Made by a program: the position numbers and the translations under genes. Shown in pieces: positions 24,401 to 36,400 of a stretch of 64,000 bases of DNA. The DNA comes from Bolinopsis microptera (taxonomy: Eukaryota > Ctenophora > Tentaculata > Lobata > Bolinopsidae). Where the stretch lies: contig NC_087072.1 of NCBI RefSeq assembly GCF_026151205.1, positions 3,491,375-3,555,374 on the forward strand, written 5' to 3'. The notes below the pieces were generated by a model. It did not search any database. It had not been told where the DNA came from and saw nothing but the letters and a program-made list of their open reading frames with translations. Every line of letters starts with the position of its first letter. Positions within the stretch are counted from its first letter, which is position 1.

Positions 24401-27400
24401 CGTCCTTGTGAGAGTAGACCAATTCCGGACACTCCAGCGTCTCCACCTGTAACAACAAGATAACCTGTTAAGATAAGAAAAAGTTGTTACATGTGAGTAT
24501 TCTTCTTGCAGGCTGCATGGATTATTGGCCTGTTTTATTACTATTGAAATATAGGATGGTTTGATCCTGAATATATAAATGAAAAGTCCGTACCGTAGAC
24601 TTCGACCTCAGCAAGTTGAAGATAGTCGTGATCTTGGACAATCTTCACCTCTTTTCCTTTGTGGCCATTGCAATTCACTGTGTTGAACTTCATGTTGGGA
24701 ATGTACACGATCCTTCCGCATTGGTAATTGTCAACGAAAACCTGAAGAAATTATTTTATGTCTCAATAGGTACAAATACAATATATGCTAATATTGATAA
24801 TTCATCTTAATCTTAGAAGCTTGCAGCTACTACTCTACTAATCAAAGCTTGTGATGCTGAAACCCCTTTACCTTGGCGCCATTGATCCTGCTCTGGCAGC
24901 AGTCAGCACGGTTGTAAACTATCACCAAGTTAATTGCATAGGTTTTACCAAGCTCCACTTTCCACCAGTTATTCTTATTGGTTTTGGTATGAGACACCGA
25001 TCTGAAAAGGTATCTAGTGTAAATCTGGAGGAACGAGGGTGGACACAAAATTGACATATTATCATAAAGTGTATCATAAAGAAGTGGAGCAAATCAAACT
25101 GTTCATTACTAACTTCTTGTTAAAGCGTCCATCAGTTTTACCATCGACAGCATACTTGGCGAGTCCCCCGGACAGGGTTGACGACTGAGAAGCTTTCTTG
25201 CCGTTTGAGAGCAGAATGAAATTTCCTGTCTCTGGGGGTGGCACTGAAAAACAAGACTAGTTAGTTAGAGGATGATTTCGTTGCCAACTGTTTTCAAAAA
25301 TTATTTTATTTGGATTCATTAAGTATCTGTTATTTTGGCTACCTGGTTCTGCTTTCCGTGGCAATTTTTCTCTTTTTTGGAGGCTGCTATGAATTCTTGG
25401 GTTAGGACCTGGAAAATTTTGGTTTAATCTAAACTTAAAACATACAATAGATGTCTCAAAAATCATGCTTTTTAATTATAATCATAACTATGGAAGTTAT
25501 AATTATAACTATAAAAGACAATAAGTCCAGTGTTTGTAAGGTTGAACTACAATTCAGCTAAATGAAATTGATGGTTTTTTGTTTGAGCAACTCACTATTG
25601 ACTGGATAATGACAAAGATGGTTATCTCTCCATGTATGGGGATCCGCAGTCTCCAACCACCGGATGCAAGCTTTTCCTGCTTTATGTTCATTATTTCTAT
25701 TAGCATCGCTGAATACCCAGGTAAACTGGTAAGGAGAGTTTGGTGGAACACAAAGATAGTTATCCCTCCATGTGTGAGGGTCTGCTGGTTCCAATATCTG
25801 TGTACATTTCGAGCTGGGAACTTTTCCTGAAAAACATTGAGATGATAAATTGATTCATTTGAAACTTACTTATTTATGGACTCTGTATACTGATGAAAGT
25901 GAAAACATAACTTTCAAGTAAATTGTTATGGAAATATGGAAACAATCCTCTATCTCGTACCGTTCATATTGAATCGTATTCCAGGATCGGCCTTGGTGTT
26001 CTTCCAGCAGAAGAAATTGTCTTTCCATGTGTGTTTGGCTGGTTCTGCTAGCTCAAGGATCCTGTCACAGTAATATCCTGCCGGCACACCAGCGTTGCTC
26101 CATTTGAAATCTTGGGGCCAGGACGGCAGGGGTTTTCTGACTGGAATTACATTTTGTCAGATAACAAGTTCAATTTAAGTAATCATCAGCTGGGTGTGGT
26201 AAATTCGAAACAAAATTTAAGATACCTTATCGGACCTTATTTGAACGGACATTAATTGAACGCTGGAGGTCCTAGCGTTCATATTAATGTCCGTTTAAAT
26301 AGAGTCCATCCAAGTTAAAGTACGTTGAGATTTTTTCCAAAATGATTCCACTGCGAACTCATATTTAGGATATGACAACTTTTTAATTTCCTGACAGCAA
26401 TATTACGTAATCATGGCCTGACCCCCATCATTGTTATGATATCCGGCCAAGCACCTTCTAAAGTACTTACTATTATAGCCGGATATTCGATCGATTTCTA
26501 AATTTGATCACTATCAGAGTGAAATTGAGTGGGATTTGAATTAAAATATTTTCAAATTGTTATTATTCTAGAGGATAAAATGAACATTTTGATTACTTAA
26601 TCAACAACCAAACCCCCCCCCCCCTCCCCCGTAATCACTAATCAACCGTAAGCATTTGGAAACCCCCCCCCCCCCCCCTCCGGCCTCGGCTGATTACTTT
26701 TTATGTGTAGGACCCCTAAGTGAAGTAACTGCACCCACACGCAACCTTTCAATTTTCGGAGTTGAGAGTATAGACATTATAGACACACGACACACATGAT
26801 CTCAGCTATAATATTATGAGTATTCATGATTTAGTTTGAAGATCAAAATGCTTACCACTGCATGTAGGTATATGACAGTACTCCCATCGAGGCTTAGTTC
26901 CCCCAGCATTATAACACCAGGCACCTTTTGAACTGAGGAAAATGACGACACCTGTTATAATGAAGAATTTCTAAAAGGAAAAAGAAATTTCACAGATGAT
27001 TTATATTCCAAAGCCTCTTCATTGCAGTTTATTATGGAACACTACCGGATATCAGATATTGAAGACTTACCCGTCTGGATTTCTGCAATAGTTTTCTTGC
27101 AGTCCTGAATCAGGGTATCTGAAAATGTTTTTGTAATAAGCTATTTTCCTAAAGTAGGTAGTGTTGTGAATTGTAATTAATAATTTGGCTTCTGTCGAAA
27201 GCCCTTTTAGAAACATCTCGAAGTTTGGGTGTAAAATGATTTAGGACGCTCGATTAAATATAGTACATGTCTCATCTTCCAAAATCCGAATAATCTGGAT
27301 AAGAATAAATCTAAATCTGGATTATGCCGTATTGTGGCCGCCTGTGGGTGAGACTAGCTTATACCTGTTGTGCCTTAGAAGCACCAATAAAACTTACTTC

Positions 27401-30400
27401 TTAGGAGTTCTAGTGTGTTTATTAGGTGATTGAGTGTCCCATCTCTGGCAGACGTGTCCTGATTTTGTGCGGGATACAGTTCCCCTGTAGTCTGATCCTT
27501 TCTTATCCGCTTTATCAACACACTCGTCTGGAGCTGGAGTTAATAATGAATAAAAGTAGTTTCTTGATAAACGATGGCTTGATAGTGAGGTAAATTGGGG
27601 TTTGCGGTAAATCTGTGTTTGCGGTAAATTGGAGCGCAGTAAATCTGCATTTACGGTAAATTGGAACGCAGTAAATCGGAATCTATAACAAGGCCAGGGC
27701 GTGGTAAATCGGACATCTGTGAATCGGAGCGCGTGGAGAATGTCGTATATGATTTACAAAGGCTGTCATGTAAGACCTCTGGAGTCGATGCAAACATTTT
27801 CAGACCTCTAGTTCATTGAAGGAGGGTATGGCAGCCTCATGATGATCAAAAAAACATATTTTCCAATATCTGGCATTCTGGCTCATTGTTTATACAAATT
27901 GGAAATCATACGATATCAAGTTTAGAAATATTCTACCCTAAACTTAAGTTTTAGTTATATGCAGAAATATTTTAACGTCATTATCATCACTCGATGGACG
28001 ATGACATATTGTTTGAATGTTGTGATATTTCGAATGTGATACCATAGTTGGTTCTTGCGCACTAAACGTACTTTTAAAACCGAAAGCACTTTACGGACAA
28101 AAAATTTTTTAAAGACGCACTTTTTAATCTGTTTCTAACAAATCAGTGCGTGGGCACGGAAAAAGTGGAGAAACTTGTATATATCCACGGTAATCTGCGC
28201 AATATCAGTGGTGCAGCTGCACGTGGTAGTTCTCTTTTACACTACCTTAGTAAGATGTAGGAATGAAGAATTTTGTCATTTTTTAACTCGTAAACCTCGT
28301 AATGTAAAGGCAGACGCACGTAATGCACTTTACCGCACTTAAACGCACGAAAAAATTTTCACGAACTAAACGCACTTTTCCTGGAAAATTAACGCACGAA
28401 CCAACTATGATTTTTACACAACTTTCATAATTATAGACACGGATCTACAAATATTTTTACATTTTTTACTGCTTAACGACTGCCTTTCTTGCTTATTGTA
28501 TGAAAAATTAATTTATAAATTATCTGCTAAAGTTTTAAAAACGCAAAATAAATTTGGATTTTTGGTACTTTTGAATGCCTGCGCCTTCGGGCGTTCATTT
28601 TAATGTCCGTTCGTAACTATGTCCGTTTATTTAATGCCCGGTCAAATAAGGTCCGATAAGGTATTTGTTATTTTAGCTCCATCTTGACTTTCGCACAGAA
28701 ATGGACAATTCAACGTTATCAAACCTGCTTTTCCAGCGTATCCAGGGTTACACAGATAATTATCATTCCACGTGTGTGGATCTGCTGCTTCGTGCCATTT
28801 GATACAAGGTTTCCCTTGTTTCTGGAACCCATCCTTCATAGCACCGCTAAAAGCCCAGACAAAGTGGTAAGGGGAGTTTTGTTGCACACAAAGGAAGTTG
28901 TCTCTCCAAGTATGTCCGGCTGGTTCTGCTCCCTCGATGATTTGAGTACATCTTTGTCCGGGGATGGCTCCTGTAATAATTTAGATCATTTAAAATATTT
29001 GCATTGTGGCAAATTTTTAAATTATTTAGCCCCTGAATTTATTGGTTACGTATGATTGATTGGCACTACGAATGTTAATATAGAACGGGTCTAACCAGCA
29101 AAGGACCATCTAAGTCCCGGATCAGCTCTGTCGTTTCTCCAGCACATAAAGTTATCATTCCAGGTATGGGGATCCTTAGGTTCCCATAATTTGACACAGG
29201 TGTATCCACGAGGAGGTCCAGCATTAGCCCATTTGAAGTCTTGTGGCCAGCTTGGGAGGTTCACTGAAAACACAAAGTCAGATAATTCTCTTGAGAGCGG
29301 ACAACTTTTTAATGAAATCATTTAAAAATTAAATATCTTTCAAGTATCTTTCAAACAGATCCTTAAAATTTTAATAAAGTCTATCAAGTTGATCACTTAA
29401 TAATCTGGTTTGATTTTTAAATCTAATCTTAGATATTAACGGACTTACAGAAATTGTTACAGTTAATATTTCCACTCTTAAGCTGGTTTTTATTACGCTG
29501 GTATTTTGCTCCGAAGGGAGTATGTTTCAGCCAGCAGTGCTTGTTTCCTTTGTGGAAGGTGAAAGATCGGCAACCTTGACCCTGAGCCTTGGCACATTCT
29601 GTGGCACAATGTTTGTAATCTCGAGCAACGAAGTTTCTGATGTCTGCACCCCAGTAGTCAACATTGTCTTCGGCACATACTGTGAATCTTACTACGGGTA
29701 CAGTCTTTTTGGGTTTAGAAGGTCCTCGGTAGCTCTGACATCTTCCATGGGGACATGGCTTGTGCTGGTCTCCCGCGCAGCACAAACTGTCTCTCTGAAT
29801 CACACTGCCGTCGCACTTGGCACCCTGAGGTTTATAGTGCTTCTCCTTGTTCGATTTGCAACAGTGTTGACCGTTGTAGTAGGCGTGAGGATGGGAAGGA
29901 GGACATTGAGCTGAAAAATTGTTTGTAAAAATAATGTGCGACAGATTTTCGAAAATTTCGTACAAGCTTGTACGAGCTTGTACAAACCCCCCTCCCCCTC
30001 CCCCATTTTGATTACTTAATCAACGACCAAACCCCCCTCCCCCGTAATCACTAATCAACCGTAAGCATTTGGAAACCACCCCCCCCCCCCCCCCCTCCGG
30101 CCTCGGCTGATTAGGTAATATGTGAAGGACCCCTAAGTGAAGTAACTGCACCCACACACAACCTTTCAAATTTCGGAGCTGAGAGTATAGACATTATATT
30201 TATAGACACACGACACACATGATCTCAGCTATAATATTATGAGTATTCATGATTTAGTTTGAAAATCAAAATGCTTACCACTGCATGTAGGTATATTACA
30301 GAACTCCCATCGAGGCTTAGTTCCCCCAGCATTATAACACCAGGCGCCGCCTGATGAACTGAGGAAAATGACGACACATGTTATAATGAAGAATTTCTAA

Positions 30401-33400
30401 AAGTAAAAAGAAATTTCACAGATCATTTATATTCCAAAGCCCCTTCATTGCAGTTTTATTGTAGATCTACTTAAATCTACAATAAATGTTTGTTCCCCTA
30501 CCTTGTGCTCGACTTGATAACAATCCTTATGGAACACTACCGGATATCAGATATTGAAGACTTACCCGGATGGATTTCTGCAATAGTTCTTTTGCAGTCC
30601 TGAATTAGGGTATCTGAAAATGTTTTTGTAATAAGCTATTTTCCTAAAGTAGGTAGTGTTGTGAATCGTAACTAATAATTTGGCTTCTATCGAGAGCCCT
30701 TTTAGAAACATCTCGAAGTTTGGGTGTAAAATGATTGAGGACGCTCGATTAAATATAGTACATGTCTCATCTTCCAAAATCCGAATAATCTGGATAAGAA
30801 TAAATCTAAATCTGGATTATGCCGTATTGTGGCCGCCTGTGGGTGAGACTAGCTTATACCTGTTGTGCCTTAGAAGCACCAAGGAAACTTACTTCTTAGG
30901 AGAGTATTTGTGTTTATTAGGTGAATTAGAGTCCCATCTCTGGCAGACGTGTCCTGATTTTGTGCGGGATACAGTTCCCCTGTAGTCTGATCCTTTCTTA
31001 TCCGCTTTATGAACACACTCGTCTGGAGATGGAGTTAACCCATTTGTTATACATTTTAGAAACGTTAATAATGAATAAAAGTAGTTTCTTGATAAACGAT
31101 GGCTTGATAGTGAGGTGAATTGGGGTTTGCGGTAAATCTGCCGTTTGCGGTAAATTGGAGCGCAGTAAATCTGCATTTGCAGGAAATTGGAACGCAGTAA
31201 ATCGGAATCTGTAAACAAGGCCAGGGCGGGGTAAATCGGACATTTGTGTCAAAACTCAACAAAAAACCTGGATTGAAAAAATATGAGATTTTCCTGAAAG
31301 ATCAATATTGTATACTTTTGCGAATGAGTATTTGTCAAAAATATGAAGACCAAACAATGTACCTCCGACAGGCTGTTTAGGAGGCAAGGGTTTGACATTA
31401 GGTCCTCGGTAGCTCTGACATCTTCCATGGGGACATGGCTTGTGCTGGTCTCCCGCGCAGCACAAACTGTCTCTCTGAATCACACTGCCGTCACACTTGG
31501 CACCCTGAGGTTTGTAGTGCTTCTCCTTGTTCGATTTACAACAGTGCTGGCCGTTGTAGTAAACATGGGGATGGGAAGGAGGACATTGTGCTGAAAAATT
31601 ACTTGTAACAATAATGTGCGACAGATTTTCGAAAATTTCGTACAAACTTGTAAAAACCCTTAAAATCAAAACTCAACTAAAAACATGGATTGAAAAGATA
31701 TGAGATTTTCCTGAAAGATCAATATTGAATACTTTTGCGAATGATTATTTGTAAAAAATGAAGACCAAACAATGTACCTCCAACAGGCTGTTGAGGAGGC
31801 AAGGGTTTGACATTAGGTCCTAAAGGCCGAGGAGGTAAGGGTCCGTCTTAGGTCCGCGGAAGCTCTGACATCTTCCATGGGGACATGGCTTGTGCTGGTC
31901 TCCCGCGCAGCACAAACTGTCTCTCTGAATCACACTGCCGTCACACTTGGCACCCTGAGGTTTGTAGTGCTTCTCCTTGTTCGATTTACAACAGTGCTGG
32001 CCGTTGTAGTAGGCGTGAGGATGGGAAGGAGGACATTGAGCTGAAAATTACTTGTAACAATAATGTGCGACAGATTTTCGAAAAGTTCGTACAAACTTGT
32101 AAAAACCCTTAAAATCAAAACTCAACTAAAAACATGGATTGAAAAAATATGAGATTTTCCTGAAAGATCAATATTAGATACTTTTGCGAATGATTATTTG
32201 TAAAAAATATGAAGACCAAACTATGTACCTCCAACAGGCCGGTGAGGAGGTCCTAGAGGTCCTAGAGGTGGATGAGGGGGTAAAGGTCCGTGATGAGGTC
32301 CTAGATTTGGATGAGGAGGTAAAGGTCCGTGATGAGGTCCTAGAGGTGGATGAGGGGGTAAGGGTCCGTGATGGGGTCCTAGAGGTGGGTGAGGGGGTAA
32401 AGGTCCGTGATGAGGTCCTAGAGGTGGATGAGGGGGTAAGGGTCCGTGATGAGGTCCAAAAGGTGGATGAGGAGGTAAAGGTCCGTGATGAGGTCCTAGA
32501 GGTGGATGAGGGGGTAAAGGTCCGTGATGAGGTCCTAGAGGTGGATGAGGGGGTAAGGGTCCGTGATGGGGTCCTAGAGGTGGGTGAGGGGGTAAAGGTC
32601 CGTGATGAGGTCCTAGAGGTGGATGAGGGGTAAGGGTCCGTGATGAGGTCCAAAAGGTGGATGAGGAGGTAAAGGTCCGTGATGAGGTCCTAGAGGTGGA
32701 TGAGGGGGTAAGGGTCCGTGATGAGGTCCTAGAGGTGGATGAGGAGGTAAAGGTCCGTGATGAGGTCCTAGAGGTGGATGAGGGGGTAAAGGTCCGTGAT
32801 GAGGTCCTAGAGGTGGATGAGGGGGTAAGGGTCCGTGATGAGGTCCAAAAGGTGGATGAGGAGGTAAAGGTCCGTGATGAGGTCCTAGAGGTGGATGAGG
32901 GGGTAAGGGTCCGTGATGAGGTCCTAGAGGTGGATGAGGAGGTAAAGGTCCGTGATGAGGTCCTAGAGGTGGATGAGGGGGTAAAGGTCCGTGATGAGGT
33001 CCTAGAGGTGGATGAGGAGGTAAAGGTCCGTGATGAGGCCCAAAAGGTGGATGAGGAGGTAAAGGTCCGTGATGAGGTCCTAGAGGTGGATGAGGAGGTA
33101 AAGGTCCGTGATGAGGTCCAAAAGGTGGATGAGGAGGTAAAGGTCCGTCATCAGGTCCGTGGAAGCTCTGACAGTTGCCATGGGGACAGGGAATGTGCTG
33201 GTCTCCCGCGCAGCACAAACTGTCTCTCTGAATCACACTGCCGTCACACTTGGCACCCTGAGGTTTGTAGTGCTTCTCCTTGTTCGATTTACAACAGTGC
33301 TGGCCGTTGTAGTAAACGTGGGGATGGGAAGGAGGACATTGTGCTGAAAAATAACTTGTATTATGATATACAAGGAAAATTGAAACTTAACTGAAAATTG

Positions 33401-36400
33401 GATTCAAAATTCAAATCTCTTTTGAGATGTTAATTTATTTTCCCTGAAAGATATATAGTCTATACTTTTGCAAATAAAAGAATAAGGTAAGTTACAGAAC
33501 TCCTGACCAAACGATAATCATAAATTACTTATGGTACGGCACAAGACAACAGTCATGGGAACATTTTCCGACCAAAATTTTGAAATTTGGTGCCTTTTAA
33601 CCTTAGTGGGTCAATACGTCAAAAAAGCTGACTTGGGTACGCGTACCACCACAATTTCAGTCGGTACGCGCAAATACGGCAAAATACGCGTACCCGTACC
33701 CAGTGCAGATACGAGTACGCCAAAATTAAAAAGCAAACGAATTCATTTATCTCAGAGACAAAATAAAAGACAATAGTAAATATTAAAAATGGAATTCAAC
33801 AATTACACATCCGCAAAGATAACACAGTTCATCAAACATGAACAGTGTCATCAAAAGTAATTATAAAGTCTGTAACAAACCACAGGTCTTACACCCGTTT
33901 GTTACAAACTTTATAATTGCGTTTCAAAATTTAAATTTAAATTTGAAAAATTCAAATTCACTTTTGAGTTTTCGGGTGCGGGTGCGGGTGCGGGTACGTA
34001 CTTACCGCTATCGGGGCCAGAACTCGGTACGCACGTACCCGTACCGCCGTACCGGGTGCGAATACGTATTGACCAACTAAGTTTTTAACCGTGTCAAATT
34101 GGCATACCGTTTCCTTTCATCTTGATTGTAATTGTTCTACTTCAAAGTCGTCAAAGTTTGTAACGAGTTGGGAACCTTTAGATTTTTTAAGCCAAATAAG
34201 TGCTTCGGTGAGTTCTTTATCCAATCTAGATTTCTCTGCCACTTGATCTTCAATGTGTTCTTTAGCCTTAGAGGACACACACTTATCCACCTTTCTCTTA
34301 GTACCTATTCACGCGTGATTTTTTTGGTGTCTCAATGATATTCGTAGAATGAACAGTCGTGCTTGAACTACAACACTACTTGTTGTGGCGATTCAATTTT
34401 CAAATTGTTGTTCATCATTTCCTGTTACAATTTATGAAAGTAGTTCCTTTCCGATCTACTCCACTAATTTAGAAAGTTTGAAATGATATTTCAAGCTTGA
34501 CCCAACCCTTCATGTTTACTCAAACTATAAGGATGTGAATTGTGAGCTATGAATCTAATTTTGCTTGAGCAGGAAATCCAGCTCTTCTCGCTGGCTAATA
34601 TTGGTCTCGTTATCTATAAACTGACTGTACCTCGTAACTGTGTCACTCGGTGACCACGTGCCCGACTGACTGGTGCCGTACCATAAGATAATATGAAAAC
34701 CACAAAATATACCTGTTCTTCTTACTGCAACTCTTGTACCCTGGATGCTAAAGTGATATCTTGCGTCGGGATCTGAAGATGATTTTTAGTTCTATATTTA
34801 TAATCATCTGTATCGAGATGCAATGAAAAATACATAATTTATTCATGCAAAGAAGTCTGGGTTCCTGCACAAACAGATAAACGATACGTACTGTTCATAG
34901 GTGCATGACAGAGATAGTTATCGTTCCATGTGTTTGGATCTGCACCCTCTGACCACTGAATGCAAGTTTTTCCTGCTTTTTGTTCCTTATCTCTAAGACC
35001 ATTGCTGAAGACCCAGCTAAAGTGATAGGGAGAGTTTGGTGGAACACAAAGATAGTTATCTTTCCATGTGTGAGGGTCTGCTGGTTCCAATATCTGTGTA
35101 CATTTCGAGTTGGGGACTTGTCCTGAAAAACATTGAGATGAGAAACTGAGTTCAGCATTCAAAGGAGATAAAAATTTAAAACTCAATAAGGTTGATTCAT
35201 TGACCCTGAGTTCCATTTAAAATGAAAACACTACTTTTAAATGTGTTGTGGGGATAATTAAAACCCCAGTCTCCTACCATTCATGTTGAAACGTATTCCA
35301 GGATCGGCTTTGTTGTTCTTCCAGCAGAAGAAATTGTCTCTCCATGTGTGTCCGGCGGGTTCTGCTGCTTCAAAGATCCTGTCACAGTAATATCCTCCCG
35401 GTACACCAGCGAAACTCCATTTGAAGTCTTGGGGCCAGGACGGCAGGGGTTTCCCGACTGGAATAGCATTTTGTCAGATCACTAGTTCAGTTTAAGTTTT
35501 GAAGAGCTAGGTTAGCTAATTTCGAAACTACATTTGGAATATTTCTTATCTTTTTGGAAAAAGGAAAACGCGATCATACCTGCTGTTCCAGTGTATTCGG
35601 CGTTACACAGATAGTTATCATTCCACGTGTGTGGATCTGCTCCTTCGTGCCATTGGATACAAGGTTTCCCTTGTTTCTGGAACCCATCCTTCATAGCACC
35701 GCTGAAAGCCCATACAAAGTGGTAAGGGGAGTTTTGTTGCACACAAAGGAAGTTGTCTCTCCAAGAATGGTTGGCTGGTTCTGCTCCCTCGCTGATTTGA
35801 GTACATCTTTGTCCGGGGATGGCTCCTGTGATCATTCAGATTTTAACAAATATTTGCATTAATTCGTAAATTTATTCAGTCTCTCAATTCATTTTCACTG
35901 GTATTCGTTTTAAATGGAAGAAGTCGTAACGCTTACCAGCAAAGGACCATCTAAGTCCGGGATCCGCTCTGTCGCTTCTCCAGCACATGAAATTATCATT
36001 CCACGTGTGAGGATCCTTCGGCTCCCATAATTTAACACAGGTGTGTCCGGGAGGAGGGCCATGGTTGGACCATTTAAAGTCCTCCGGCCAGCTTGGAAGG
36101 GTTGCTGAAAAGAGGGACTCAGGTAATTCCTACAGATAGAATAGAATGTAACCTAACTACTTGTTTTAAGCTAACAAAAAATTTGTAATATAAATTGAAG
36201 AATGATTTTACTTACCGTAATTTTTACAGTTAAGATTGGCACTCTTTAACTCGTTTTTATTACGCGTGTATTTCGCTCCGAAGGGAGTATGTTTCAGCCA
36301 GCAGTGCTTGTTTCCTTTATGGAAAGTGAAAGATCTGCAACCTCGAGACTGTGCTCTGTTACATTCTTGTGCACAATGGTTGAAATCCCTGGCACGGAAG

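Larger units (their letters stand above)
26224..28662. mobile_element. Segment with inverted terminal repeats, inserted in an intron and carrying kringle exons
   Basis: Both ends share the inverted sequence ACCTTATCGGACCTTATTTG with a longer similar tail (26224-26260 and 28625-28662), and AT flanks each side as a possible 2-bp target duplication. Taking the segment out leaves an intron of about 143 bp. This aligns with the 122-bp intron between paralogous exons 4 and 5 (35458-35579), including shared words such as CATTTTGTCAGAT and TTCGAAAC. That intron is therefore a paralogous empty site. Inside lie the three exons of kringle 2 and a smaller nested inverted-repeat element (28043-28409). No transposase frame is seen. 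Confidence 0.7.

Noticed and set aside
1..25243. A cluster of many separate small fucolectin genes
   Set aside because: No start exon with signal peptide and no terminal exon with stop was found between modules, and all splice phases connect. A multi-gene reading remains possible but is less supported.
32174..32653. Minus-strand Ser/Thr/Arg repeat frame ([13 protein letters not shown])
   Set aside because: It is the wrong frame of the same minisatellite. The Pro/His frame continues in register to the exon 8 donor once the one-base deletion is allowed for.
32184..33394. Long plus-strand acidic frames made of a [17 protein letters not shown] repeat
   Set aside because: They are the antisense reading of the 39-bp minisatellite, which is open in several frames because its unit is a multiple of three. 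The minus-strand Pro/His frame is the one attached to the Cys-rich domain and splice sites.
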